From the NCBI RefSeq assembly GCF_003259225.1, contig NZ_QHJF01000004.1, positions 1 through 64,000 of the forward strand: a stretch of 64,000 nt of DNA. The letters run 5' to 3'. Both the position numbers and the translations under genes were made by a program. Source of the DNA: Marinomonas arctica. Lineage in GTDB: Bacteria > Pseudomonadota > Gammaproteobacteria > Pseudomonadales > Marinomonadaceae. A model generated the notes under the pieces. The model was not told the origin of the DNA and did not search any database. It worked only from the letters and a program-made list of their open reading frames with translations. Shown here piece by piece: positions 55,278 to 63,512 of this stretch; position 1 is the stretch's first letter; every line of letters starts with the position of its first letter.

Positions 55278-56198
55278 TTAGTAGCGAATTTTCGGGTCAA
55301 TAACCGCGTATAAAATATCAACGATGGCATTGAATAGAATGGTGAGAGTGCCGACCAAAATGGTGACGCCCATGACCATGGAATAGTCGCGGTTTAAAGC
55401 GCCATTGATAAAGTGTTGACCAATACCACCGGTACCAAAATACACATCAACAATCACCGACCCCGTTACTATGCCGACGAACGCTGGCCCAAGATAAGAA
55501 ATCACCGGCAACATGGCAGGGCGCAATGCGTGTTGAAAAATAATGCGATACTTCGGTAAGCCTTTCGCGCGTGCCGTACGAATAAAATTAGAGTGCATGG
55601 TTTCGATCATACTGCCGCGAGTAATACGAGCAATTTGAGCGATGTAGCTGGTGGACATGGCAATAACGGGCATCACCAGATAAGGCCAAGCGCCGCCGTT
55701 CCAGCCACCAGGCGGTAGCCATTGATTATAAATAGAGAAAAATAGGATACACAAAGGAGCCAAAACGAAATTTGGCAACACAATGCCCAGATTGGCAAAG
55801 CCCATCACACTGTAATCCAACCACGAATTTTGTCGCAGCGCGGCAATAATGCCGCAACCTACGCCGATCAAGAGGGCAACAAGAAAAGACCAAATGCCGA
55901 TTTCTGCCGAAACGGGAAAACTCTGTGCGATGAGCTCATTAATGGTGAAGTCTTTGTAGCGGAAAGACGGGCCTAAGTCACCTTGAAGTAAACCGCCAAG
56001 ATAGTAAAAGTATTGATTAATCACCGGCTCATCTAAGTGATACTTCGCATTGATGTTTGCCAATACCTCTGGCGGTAGCGTGCGTTCACTGGAGAATGGG
56101 CTGCCTGGAGCAGAATGCATTAAGAAAAATGAAACCGTAATCAAAATCAATAAGGTTGGAATGGCTTCTAAAATGCGTTTTGAGATAAATGTCAGCAT
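55278..56198 (-). CDS. oppB: Oligopeptide ABC transporter permease OppB
   Basis: OppB is the second permease. From ATG 56198 the product has 306 residues and begins MLTFISKRILEAIPTLLILI, the usual N-terminal helix of OppB/DppB. It has the HSAPGSPF and LDEPVINQYFYYLGGLLQGDLG segments and the EAA loop RTARAKGLPKYRIIFQHALRPAM. The C-terminus DILYAVIDPKIRY is typical. The frame stays open upstream to 56240, but those residues have no family counterpart. Confidence 0.92.
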   Translation of the reverse strand: MLTFISKRILEAIPTLLILITVSFFLMHSAPGSPFSSERTLPPEVLANINAKYHLDEPVINQYFYYLGGLLQGDLGPSFRYKDFTINELIAQSFPVSAEIGIWSFLVALLIGVGCGIIAALRQNSWLDYSVMGFANLGIVLPNFVLAPLCILFFSIYNQWLPPGGWNGGAWPYLVMPVIAMSTSYIAQIARITRGSMIETMHSNFIRTARAKGLPKYRIIFQHALRPAMLPVISYLGPAFVGIVTGSVIVDVYFGTGGIGQHFINGALNRDYSMVMGVTILVGTLTILFNAIVDILYAVIDPKIRY

Positions 56199-56265
56199 AA
56201 AAATTACCGGATTCGTTGTGCTGGGTGACGGCCAACACAAAAAACCTGTAGGAGTTCAAGAGATC

Positions 56266-56285
56266 CCCAGCACCGAAGTGCTGAG
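56266..56285 (-). other. UUCG-capped hairpin between oppA and oppB
   Basis: On the minus strand an 8-bp stem (one G-U pair) is capped by TTCG, an exceptionally stable RNA tetraloop. It lies 33 bases after the oppA stop without a T-run. It probably protects oppA mRNA from 3' decay, giving more binding protein than permease. Confidence 0.6.
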
Positions 56286-56317
56286 GAGAATTGTCAACAT
56301 AGAACAACAACGCCGAA

Positions 56318-57928
56318 TTAGTGCTTGATGATGTACATATCACGCACATAGACGTTATCTTCTGGGTTAGGCATGTAACCCCCTAAGTAGCTTTTGACCA
56401 AACGCTTTTCGGTGTACTGATAAATAGGAGCTACCGCCATGTCTTGTTCAATGGCGATTTCTTCCGCTTTATTGTAGTTCTCAGCAGGGTGCTGCATGGT
56501 ACGCGCTTCGGTTAGTAGCTTGTCGTATTCGGCGTTGCTGTATTTACCATCGTTATTGCCATGGGTGGTGGTCAGAAGGTCTAGCATGGTGGAGGCTTCG
56601 TTGTAGTCCCCGATCCACCCTGCGCGTGCGATATCAAACTGTTGGTGTTTTTTCGTTTCTAGATACGTTTTCCACTCTTGGTTTTCCAACGTCACATTCA
56701 CGCCCAAGGTTTTGTTCCACATGGATGCAATCGCAATGGCGATTTTTTTGTGGTTCTCGTTGGTGTTGTAAAGCAAGCTAAAGGATAGTGGGTTACTTTG
56801 CGTGTATCCCGCTTCTTCTAACAGGGCCTTCGCTTTTTCGTTACGCTCTTTTTGTGTCCAAGTAGCGTATTCTGGCGTGGCTGGTGAGAAGTCGTTTACC
56901 ACTTCTGGGGTAAATGAATAAGCTGGAAGTTCGCCTGTGCCAGTCACAAATTTGGTGATCACGTCACGATCGATAGCGTAAGACAAAGCTTTGCGCACTC
57001 GTACGTCGTTGTATGGGGCCTTGGTTGTATTGTATTGGTAATAATACGTCCCCAGTTTTGGTGTCACCACAACTTCGTCAGGAATGTCGCGCAGAAGCTG
57101 TTTGTAGTGGTCATTGGGTAGCTCATAGCTCAAATCCATTTGGCCTGCTTGGAAGCGTTTTAGCTCAGCGTTAGGGGATTCAATCGGTAAATAAGTCACC
57201 TTGTTGATGATGGTTTTTGCGTCATTCCAATAATGGCTGTTACGGGAAAAAACCATTTTTTCGTTAACGACCCACTCGTCCATTTTGTAGGCACCGTTAG
57301 ACACTATGTGTTCTGCTTTTGTCCAATCGTCGCCCCATTTTTCGACCACTTTTTTCGGTACTGGGAACATGGTTTGGTGAGAGGTCATTTTGACAAAATA
57401 AGGGACAGGGCGCTCAAGGGTCACTTGGAAGGTGTGGTCATCAATGGCTTTGACACCAAGCGTGGAAGGTTCCGCTTCGCCAGTGATGATTTTAGAAGCG
57501 TTAACAATGGACGGAATCTCCATGAACCAAGCGTATGGAGAAGCGAATGCCGGATCAACGGCACGGGTAAAAGCATACACAAAATCTTCGGCCGTGACGG
57601 GGTCGCCGTTAGACCATTTAGCGTCTTTGCGTAGGTGAAAGGTATATTGCGTGTTGTCAGCATTGACATCGTAGCTTGTGGCGACGCCTGGTATTTGGTT
57701 GCCGTCACCATCTTGGTTGTATAAACCCTCAAAAAGATCTTTGGCGCGAATGGATCCGGGGGTACCCTCAATTTTTTGCGGATCAAGTGAGGCGGGTTCT
57801 GAGCCTCCACCACGAACGAGTTCTTGTTTGGCAGCGAGTTCTACGCCAGCCGGTACGTTCGCAGCTTGGGCTTGTAGGGTAAAAAGAGAAGTGGCCAGAA
57901 TAGCACTGGCGAGTAATGTTTTTTTCAT
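56318..57928 (-). CDS. oppA: Oligopeptide-binding protein OppA
   Basis: OppA is the periplasmic receptor of the peptide importer. From ATG 57928 the precursor has 536 residues with a Sec signal peptide ending in LQAQA. As in E. coli OppA it has no lipobox. Family landmarks are RGGGSEPASLDPQKIEG, RKDAKWSNGDPVTAEDFVYAF, the DVRVRKALSYAIDR motif and the C-terminal AVAPIYQYTEKRLVK. The frame is open for 39 further codons upstream without signal-peptide character, so I reject that extension. It is the first gene of oppABCDF. Confidence 0.93.
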   Translation of the reverse strand: MKKTLLASAILATSLFTLQAQAANVPAGVELAAKQELVRGGGSEPASLDPQKIEGTPGSIRAKDLFEGLYNQDGDGNQIPGVATSYDVNADNTQYTFHLRKDAKWSNGDPVTAEDFVYAFTRAVDPAFASPYAWFMEIPSIVNASKIITGEAEPSTLGVKAIDDHTFQVTLERPVPYFVKMTSHQTMFPVPKKVVEKWGDDWTKAEHIVSNGAYKMDEWVVNEKMVFSRNSHYWNDAKTIINKVTYLPIESPNAELKRFQAGQMDLSYELPNDHYKQLLRDIPDEVVVTPKLGTYYYQYNTTKAPYNDVRVRKALSYAIDRDVITKFVTGTGELPAYSFTPEVVNDFSPATPEYATWTQKERNEKAKALLEEAGYTQSNPLSFSLLYNTNENHKKIAIAIASMWNKTLGVNVTLENQEWKTYLETKKHQQFDIARAGWIGDYNEASTMLDLLTTTHGNNDGKYSNAEYDKLLTEARTMQHPAENYNKAEEIAIEQDMAVAPIYQYTEKRLVKSYLGGYMPNPEDNVYVRDMYIIKH

Positions 57929-58256
57929 TTTGATAATGTCCCTTATAGTTAACTTTTGTGTGCGTTTTTTATATTCAGACGCGATACCAGCACAGGTTCG
58001 TATTCGTCTTACGCTTTGATAGTTCACCAATTTACAAAAGGTCACAATCGAAATTGCGTATCAGGTCATGCGTCTAATAAATGTCAGCTTTATTAAAGAG
58101 CGATGGAAATGTTGCTGAAGGCTTGAAGGCATTGAAGATTCCATTTAAGAATCTTCAATTTGAAAGGCTTTGTGGAGCCATGAAAGTCCTCATGGTATTC
58201 TGTGTCGCTATTAGATACATTTAAAAAAGGTCTAACTTTAGGAGTGATTTGGCATC
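57929..58256. other. Divergent oppA/cysZ intergenic region with inverted repeats
   Basis: No gene was seen in these 328 bases, which must carry both promoters. An 11-bp perfect inverted repeat lies at 58131-58141 and 58149-58159 (ATTGAAGATTC with its complement, loop CATTTAA). A smaller one lies at 58178-58195 (CCATGA/TCATGG). Neither is followed by a T-run. They could be operators, or folds in the cysZ leader, which would then exceed 100 nt. Confidence 0.5.
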
Positions 58257-59036
58257 GTGATTACACACCCGTTTAAAGCCGCTGGGGCTTTTTTAAGAGC
58301 GTTTCCCTTGGTTTTGTCGAAAGATTTAAGATTGTTTATTTTAGCCCCTTTATTGGCCAACTTTGTTTTAATGGCGCTGATTTACATGGTGGCATTTGGC
58401 TATTTTCAAGATCTATTAAGTTACGCTATGGGGTACGTACCTGAGTGGGTGTCTTTTTTAAATTGGCTCTTTTATATTATTTTTGGCGCCATTATTACCG
58501 TGCTGTTGTTTTACAGTTTTTCGGTAGGGGTCAATATTTTGGCAGCGCCATTTATGGCGTTTTTGGCGGAAAAAGTGGAAGAAAAAGAAACCGGAAGAGT
58601 CTTTGATGAAACGCTGACAGCGGGCGTCATCATGGCAATTATTGGTCGCAGTTTGCAGCGGGAAGGTCAGAAAATTCTGTATTTTCTGCCGCGCTTTATT
58701 TTGCTGCTATTATTATCTTTTATTCCTTTGGTTAATGTGATTGCCCCAGTATTGTTGTTACTTTTTTCCGCTTGGATGTTATCACTGCAGTATATGGATT
58801 ACGCGTTCGATAACAATAAAGTAAAATTTCATGACATGAGAATGGCATTACGTTCCAAACCTTTATTGTGTTGGACGTTTGGCGCAATTGTGATGGTTTC
58901 TTTGACGATTCCTTTCTTTAATCTTTTCGTGATGCCCATTGCGGTTGTAGCGGCCACTTTGTTGTGGATTTCGGTTTTCCGATCAGAGCACGGGGACTTT
59001 TCCGCCTTGCTTGATCGCACTAATGGAACTTTGTGA
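58257..59036 (+). CDS. cysZ: CysZ-like sulfate permease (EI24 family)
   Basis: This is an inner-membrane protein of 259 residues with several long hydrophobic segments. In E. coli CysZ of this family imports sulfate for cysteine synthesis. It starts with FKAAGAFLRAFPLVLSKDLRLFILAPLLANF-type sequence (residues 6-36). It has the family-typical ILAAPFMAFLAEKVEEKETG and the WMLSLQYMDYAFDNN motif. The start is GTG with GGAG about 11 bases upstream. It overlaps the following signalling gene by one base, which is an unusual partner for CysZ. Confidence 0.83.
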   Translation: MITHPFKAAGAFLRAFPLVLSKDLRLFILAPLLANFVLMALIYMVAFGYFQDLLSYAMGYVPEWVSFLNWLFYIIFGAIITVLLFYSFSVGVNILAAPFMAFLAEKVEEKETGRVFDETLTAGVIMAIIGRSLQREGQKILYFLPRFILLLLLSFIPLVNVIAPVLLLLFSAWMLSLQYMDYAFDNNKVKFHDMRMALRSKPLLCWTFGAIVMVSLTIPFFNLFVMPIAVVAATLLWISVFRSEHGDFSALLDRTNGTL

Positions 59037-59878
59037 TGTCGTTAAAAATTTTGGTAGTAGATGATGCTTCTTTTACACGTGACTTGATCCGACGAACCTT
59101 GCGTAAGCAGTTTCCGGCAGTGGAAATTGAAGAGGCGGTAAATGGCCGAAAAGCACAACAATTATTGGCTAAGGTTCAGTTCGATATGGTGTTGTGTGAC
59201 TGGGAAATGCCTGAAATGACAGGGGTAGAGCTGCTTAAATGGTGTCGAGAGCAACCCAAGTACAAAAAAGAAGATGTGCCTTTTGTGATGATTACCAGCC
59301 GAGGCGATAAAAGCCATGTGGTGGAAGCCGTTCAATCTGGTGTGACGGACTATCTTGGTAAGCCTTTTTCGAGTGAGCAATTAATTAATAAGGTCATTTC
59401 GGCCGCGAAAAAACACGGAATTGAGCGCAAATTATCGTCACAAAAGCCTCGTGAATCCTCACCGGGTGGTGTCAGTTCTGCTTCGTTGGATGTGTTAATG
59501 GGGGCTGGAAAAGGGGCGACTCCTGTTCAAGCGACTAAGTTTATTCATCCCGACGCGCCAGCGGTATCGGTGAAAGATGTTAAAATCCCGACCTTGGTTC
59601 GCTTTGAAGGCAAACAGTTTCGCTGCATGATTGTGCATTTTAGCAAAACAGAAGCCACTATGTTCATTAAGAGCGATGATGTTGTGCCGCAAGTGCTGGG
59701 GCAAGCCGTTTTGGACTTGGAGTTCAATGGCAAGGTAAATCGTCTTAATTACTATGTTCAATCGGTCGCGACGACAGAGAAAAAACACGATTCGACGTTT
59801 TTAACCGTGGTATTGAGTTTAATCGATCAAGACAGCGAGAAAGAGGCTTTTATTGCTCAGCTGTTTGATAGCTTATGA
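59036..59878 (+). CDS. Response regulator with C-terminal PilZ-like domain
   Basis: The 280-residue protein has an N-terminal CheY-type receiver (1-125) with Asp9-Asp10, phosphoacceptor Asp55 in VLCDWEMPEMTG and the lysine in DYLGKPFSSE. A linker rich in Ser, Gly and Ala follows. The C-terminal domain from about 185 reads VRFEGKQFRCMIVHFSKTEA and looks like a PilZ-type barrel, but an RxxxR c-di-GMP motif is not obvious. Its ATG overlaps the cysZ stop (TGATG); a GTG one codon upstream is an alternative. It could control motility or surface behaviour, but the kinase is unknown. Confidence 0.75.
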   Translation: MSLKILVVDDASFTRDLIRRTLRKQFPAVEIEEAVNGRKAQQLLAKVQFDMVLCDWEMPEMTGVELLKWCREQPKYKKEDVPFVMITSRGDKSHVVEAVQSGVTDYLGKPFSSEQLINKVISAAKKHGIERKLSSQKPRESSPGGVSSASLDVLMGAGKGATPVQATKFIHPDAPAVSVKDVKIPTLVRFEGKQFRCMIVHFSKTEATMFIKSDDVVPQVLGQAVLDLEFNGKVNRLNYYVQSVATTEKKHDSTFLTVVLSLIDQDSEKEAFIAQLFDSL

Positions 59879-59904
59879 TTTGTCGTTTGTTTGTATAAAA
59901 TCAT

Positions 59905-59934
59905 GACCTACAAATAACCAATCCCCTGTAGGTC
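59905..59934. terminator. Inverted repeat between convergent genes
   Basis: GACCTACA (59905-59912) and TGTAGGTC (59927-59934) form an 8-bp stem between the receiver-PilZ gene and phoR. T-runs on either side are short, so it is at best a weak terminator in both directions. Confidence 0.4.
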
Positions 59935-59956
59935 GGCCTTTATGCTGACAACATTT

Positions 59957-61318
59957 TTATTTTTCAATGCCCAATGTATTGGATGTATTTGAGCTTTCAG
60001 CAGTCGGGATAGGCAGCGCAGGAATCGTATCGTTTCGGGTACGATTCGCTGGGAAGTGACAAGAAAACGTGCTGCCGAAGCCTGGCTGACTGTGAATCTG
60101 CAGTTTGGCGTCGTGGTGTAATAACACGTGTTTTACGATGGCTAAGCCAAGACCTGTTCCGCCAGTTTTTGACCCTCTCCCTTTGTCTACCCGGAAAAAG
60201 CGCTCTGTGAGTCTTGGAATGTATCTTGGTTCTATACCTAGGCCACTGTCTTTGACGGAAAAAACGCCGTTAAACTCACTGGACTCCCATTTTATGGCAA
60301 TCTCACCACCGTCTGGCGAATACTTAATGGCGTTAACAATGAGGTTTGAAAAAGCGCTGTAGAGTTCTTTATAGGAGCCATATAAGCGTGCATCTTCTGG
60401 GATTGTTAGAGACACTGTGTGTTTATCGGTCAAAATAGGCGTAACCGTCTTTTGAATAGCCTTAACTAAATCACACACCTTATGCCACTGATTTTCCTCG
60501 CGTTTGTCGTTACTTTCTAAACGAGACAGTAATAGCAAATCTTCAATCAGTTGTTCCATGCGCTCAGATTGTTCAGACATGTTAACAATGCCTTTTTGCA
60601 TACTTTTCGGCAGGCTGTCTTTGAACATTTCTAACGTTTCTAAATACCCTTTTATCACGGTGAGCGGTGTTTTTAACTCATGGGAGGCGTTGGCGACAAA
60701 GTCTTTGCGCATTTGTTCTAGTAAGTGCAGTCGAGTGACATCGCGGACAAAAATGAGATGATCGTTTTTGTCGTACAATGTGGTCTGGATTTCTAGGTAC
60801 ATGCCTTCTTTGGCGGGAGACTTTATGACTAGCGGTTCACCAAAGCGTTTTTGACTAAAGTAACGAAAAAAATCTGGATTACGCACAATATTGGTGATTG
60901 CTTGACCGCGATCTGTTGGGCGCTGTAAACCAAAAAAATGCGCCGCAGAGTTGTTCCACCACTCTAAGTTACCTTGGTTGTCCGCCATGATAACGCCTTC
61001 TTTTAAAGCGGTTGTGGAACTTTCGATTCGTGTTAGGGCTTGGCGCATCCGACGTTTGGATTTACGCTGTTTTTTTTGCAGACGATAGACTGCGTCAAAG
61101 ACTTCGCCCCAGATACCACTGGCTTCCGGTGGTGCTGCTCGGCCAGAATGGCGCAACCAATCATGGAACTGATACAGCTGATACAGCTGCCAGTATAAAG
61201 AGCCTAATACATACAAAAGCAAAACACCCAACAAGTGCCCAAGAATCAGGCCAATGATAATGCTGGCGGTTAAACCAGCAAGCCACGCTATAATGGTGTT
61301 TCGCCAAATTGTTTTCAT
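59957..61318 (-). CDS. phoR: Phosphate-regulon sensor kinase PhoR
   Basis: PhoR phosphorylates PhoB when phosphate is scarce and is restrained by PhoU and Pst. The 453-residue product has two N-terminal membrane helices (about 8-43) with almost no periplasmic loop, as in E. coli. A charged linker and a PAS domain (about 100-195) follow. The H-box has His213 (NASHELKTPLTVIKGYLE), the N-box reads NLIVNAIKYSPDGG, and the G-boxes are VKDSGLGI and GGTGLGLAIV. It overlaps phoB by 4 bp. Confidence 0.93.
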   Translation of the reverse strand: MKTIWRNTIIAWLAGLTASIIIGLILGHLLGVLLLYVLGSLYWQLYQLYQFHDWLRHSGRAAPPEASGIWGEVFDAVYRLQKKQRKSKRRMRQALTRIESSTTALKEGVIMADNQGNLEWWNNSAAHFFGLQRPTDRGQAITNIVRNPDFFRYFSQKRFGEPLVIKSPAKEGMYLEIQTTLYDKNDHLIFVRDVTRLHLLEQMRKDFVANASHELKTPLTVIKGYLETLEMFKDSLPKSMQKGIVNMSEQSERMEQLIEDLLLLSRLESNDKREENQWHKVCDLVKAIQKTVTPILTDKHTVSLTIPEDARLYGSYKELYSAFSNLIVNAIKYSPDGGEIAIKWESSEFNGVFSVKDSGLGIEPRYIPRLTERFFRVDKGRGSKTGGTGLGLAIVKHVLLHHDAKLQIHSQPGFGSTFSCHFPANRTRNDTIPALPIPTAESSNTSNTLGIEK

Positions 61319-62025
61319 AAAGACCTTTTTGCTGAGAAGCGATAGCCAGTTCCCCGGACTGTTTGTATCAAGAAATCATGAGTGCTACCAATGGCTTTGC
61401 GTAAGCGACGGATATGAACATCAACGGTACGTTCTTCAACGTAGACGTTTCCGCCCCATACCTGATCCAACAGTTGAGCTCTTGAATACGCTCGTTCTTG
61501 ATGAGTCATGAGGAATTTGAGTAGACGATATTCTGTTGGTCCCATATCCAGAGGACGAGCGCCTATGGTAACGCGTTGGCTAATAGGATCAAGCATTAAG
61601 CCTTCTATCTCTATGGGCTCATCAACGCCTTGAGGGGTGGCGCGGCGCAGTACGGCTTTCAGTCGTGCGACCAATTCTCTAGGAGAGAAGGGCTTAGTGA
61701 TGTAGTCATCAGCGCCCACTTCTAAACCTTGAATTTTGTTGTCTTCTTCGCTTTTGGCCGTCAGCATAATGACCGGTATCTCGGCCGTAGTAGTGTCTTT
61801 TTTTAGTCGGCGAGTCAGTTCTATACCACTTCCGCCAGGCATCATCCAATCGACCAAAATGAGGTCTGGACGGTGATCCACAATGATCTCATGGGCTTGT
61901 TGAATATTTTCGGCTTCCAGATACTCATAGCCTGCCATTTCAAGGGCAATAGCAATCATTTCACGTATGGAAGATTCGTCGTCAATTATTAATACTTTTT
62001 TACCGGTCACAGGATTTATCCTCAT
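61315..62025 (-). CDS. phoB: Phosphate-regulon response regulator PhoB
   Basis: PhoB binds Pho boxes and activates phosphate-starvation genes. The 236-residue product has a receiver domain with Asp15-Asp16 and phosphoacceptor Asp59 (LILVDWMMPGGSG). Its winged helix domain ends in IQTVRGTGYRFSAK. The WMMPGGSGIELTRRLK sequence is characteristic of PhoB. A Pho box lies just upstream, so it is probably autoregulated. phoB comes first and phoR second, as in E. coli. Confidence 0.95.
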   Translation of the reverse strand: MRINPVTGKKVLIIDDESSIREMIAIALEMAGYEYLEAENIQQAHEIIVDHRPDLILVDWMMPGGSGIELTRRLKKDTTTAEIPVIMLTAKSEEDNKIQGLEVGADDYITKPFSPRELVARLKAVLRRATPQGVDEPIEIEGLMLDPISQRVTIGARPLDMGPTEYRLLKFLMTHQERAYSRAQLLDQVWGGNVYVEERTVDVHIRRLRKAIGSTHDFLIQTVRGTGYRFSAKRSL

Positions 62026-62040
62026 CTCAGGAACGGTTTC

Positions 62041-62074
62041 ATTAAAGCGAGCAAATGTGACAATTCAATGACAC
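62041..62074 (-). promoter_or_regulatory. Pho box and -10 of phoB
   Basis: On the minus strand GTGTCAT-TGAA-TTGTCAC (62074-62057) matches the 7-4-7 PhoB site with few deviations from CTGTCAT-N4-CTGTCAT. Exactly 10 bp later comes TTTAAT (62046-62041), a good -10. The start codon is at 62025. PhoB autoactivation is inferred. Confidence 0.7.
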
Positions 62075-62094
62075 TGTCACAACTTTGCCATATA

Positions 62095-62949
62095 TTACAT
62101 AAAATAGCTTGTCACAAGACCGATAAAGAGGCAGTAACCAACACGGTTATTGTCTAAAAAGGAGCGAAAACACGCTTGGCGATCACGATCCTTTGCTTGC
62201 CTCCATTGCTGATAAAATAGGCCGATACAGATAACAAGTGAGACAAAGTATGGCCACTGTAATTCTGCCAATAAGCCAATCCATGTCAGTAAGGATAAGG
62301 TTAGTCCTTGCAGGCAAATAATGACAAATAAATCGTATTGACCAAATAAAATGGCCGTTGATTTTACGCCAATCTTTATGTCATCGGGACGATCCGTCAT
62401 TGCATAATAGGTATCGTAAGCAATTGTCCAAAAGCAGTTCGCCACAAACAGCATCCACAATTGTGGATCGGTTAGGTCGCCGCCCTGTGCACTGTAAGCC
62501 ATTGGAATAGCCCAAGAAAAGGCTAGCCCTAGGAAAAGCTGAGGCAGATGAGTGTATCGTTTCATAAAGGGGTACAGTGCAGCAAGCCCCAACCCCACAA
62601 ATGACAGCAAAATCGTTCGCATATCAGTAAACAGTACCAAAACAAAGCTTAGAGCACAGAGCGCACCAAATAAGGTAAGAGCCTCTTTTTCTGACACCCG
62701 GCCCGATGGTAATGGGCGGTGTTTAGTACGCTCCACATGGCCGTCGACTTTTCTATCCGCGTAGTCATTAATGACACATCCCGCAGAGCGCATGCTAAAA
62801 ACGCCCAGCACGAAAATGAGGATTAAATGCCACTGTGGTAGGCCATCGGCCGCCAACCACAACGCCCACAGTGTTGGCCAAAGCAGCAGCAAAGAGCCTA
62901 TAGGGCGGTTAAATCGAGTTAAGTCTGCGTAGTCTTTAAGTTTGCTCAT
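62095..62949 (-). CDS. ubiA: 4-hydroxybenzoate polyprenyltransferase UbiA
   Basis: UbiA attaches the polyprenyl tail to 4-hydroxybenzoate in ubiquinone synthesis. The 284-residue integral membrane protein has the first Asp-rich motif NDYADRKVDGHVERTKHRPL (61-80) and the second Asp-rich motif YDTYYAMTDRPDDIKIG (about 175-191). Both bind the Mg-polyprenyl diphosphate. It overlaps ubiC by 4 bp, so the two first committed steps of ubiquinone synthesis are coupled. A 69-bp gap with the phoB promoter follows. Confidence 0.95.
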   Translation of the reverse strand: MSKLKDYADLTRFNRPIGSLLLLWPTLWALWLAADGLPQWHLILIFVLGVFSMRSAGCVINDYADRKVDGHVERTKHRPLPSGRVSEKEALTLFGALCALSFVLVLFTDMRTILLSFVGLGLAALYPFMKRYTHLPQLFLGLAFSWAIPMAYSAQGGDLTDPQLWMLFVANCFWTIAYDTYYAMTDRPDDIKIGVKSTAILFGQYDLFVIICLQGLTLSLLTWIGLLAELQWPYFVSLVICIGLFYQQWRQAKDRDRQACFRSFLDNNRVGYCLFIGLVTSYFM

Positions 62950-63506
62950 AACAATCCAAACGGTAGTTTTAGCTGGTTAATCTCATCAAAAAAAGCCTCA
63001 TTGACTAATATTCCAGGGCCATATTGATGGAATACGGAACGTCTTGCCCACAAGGCGTTTTGCTGATCGGGAAACATGCGTTGTGGTAGCTGAGTGATTT
63101 CTATGTTACTGCGAATGAGCGACCTGTGTTGAAACAAATAACCACCTAAGGGTTTATGTTTTAAATGTTTTACTTGTCGCCAGTGGCCTTGTAAAGACCG
63201 AGCCGGAATAATAGAGCGAGCATAGATCACGGCTTTGTTGTCTACTTTCAATAAAACCGTACGGATTCGAGCGGCTTCTCTAGGACGTAACTTTAAGCGC
63301 TTTTTTTCTCGAGCGGTAGGTGTGCCCCACACTTCTTCAATAACCTCGACATCCAGCTTGCCAAGGCATTGTAGGGCCGCGGTTAAAGACGCTTGAGTCA
63401 TTAACCATGGCCAGACCGCTTTGGGAACCTTGGTCTTATTCACTCGATGGATAGGACACCAACGATAGTTAAATTGTTGGGCGGCTAATGGGTTCATGAT
63501 AGTCAT
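62946..63506 (-). CDS. ubiC: Chorismate pyruvate-lyase UbiC
   Basis: UbiC converts chorismate to 4-hydroxybenzoate and pyruvate. The 186-residue product has the family length. Landmarks are the ALQCLGKLDVEVIEEVWG segment, the basic residues RPREAARIRTVLL, and the PARSLQGHWRQVKHL and KPLGGYLF segments that form the active-site lid. In-frame ATGs at 63506 and three codons downstream could both serve as start. It is coupled to ubiA. Confidence 0.88.
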   Translation of the reverse strand: MTIMNPLAAQQFNYRWCPIHRVNKTKVPKAVWPWLMTQASLTAALQCLGKLDVEVIEEVWGTPTAREKKRLKLRPREAARIRTVLLKVDNKAVIYARSIIPARSLQGHWRQVKHLKHKPLGGYLFQHRSLIRSNIEITQLPQRMFPDQQNALWARRSVFHQYGPGILVNEAFFDEINQLKLPFGLL

Positions 63507-63512
63507 AACAAG

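Noticed and set aside
57233-57634. 133-codon + strand frame opposite oppA
   Set aside because: oppA is unambiguous on the other strand; the frame has no start context or family match.
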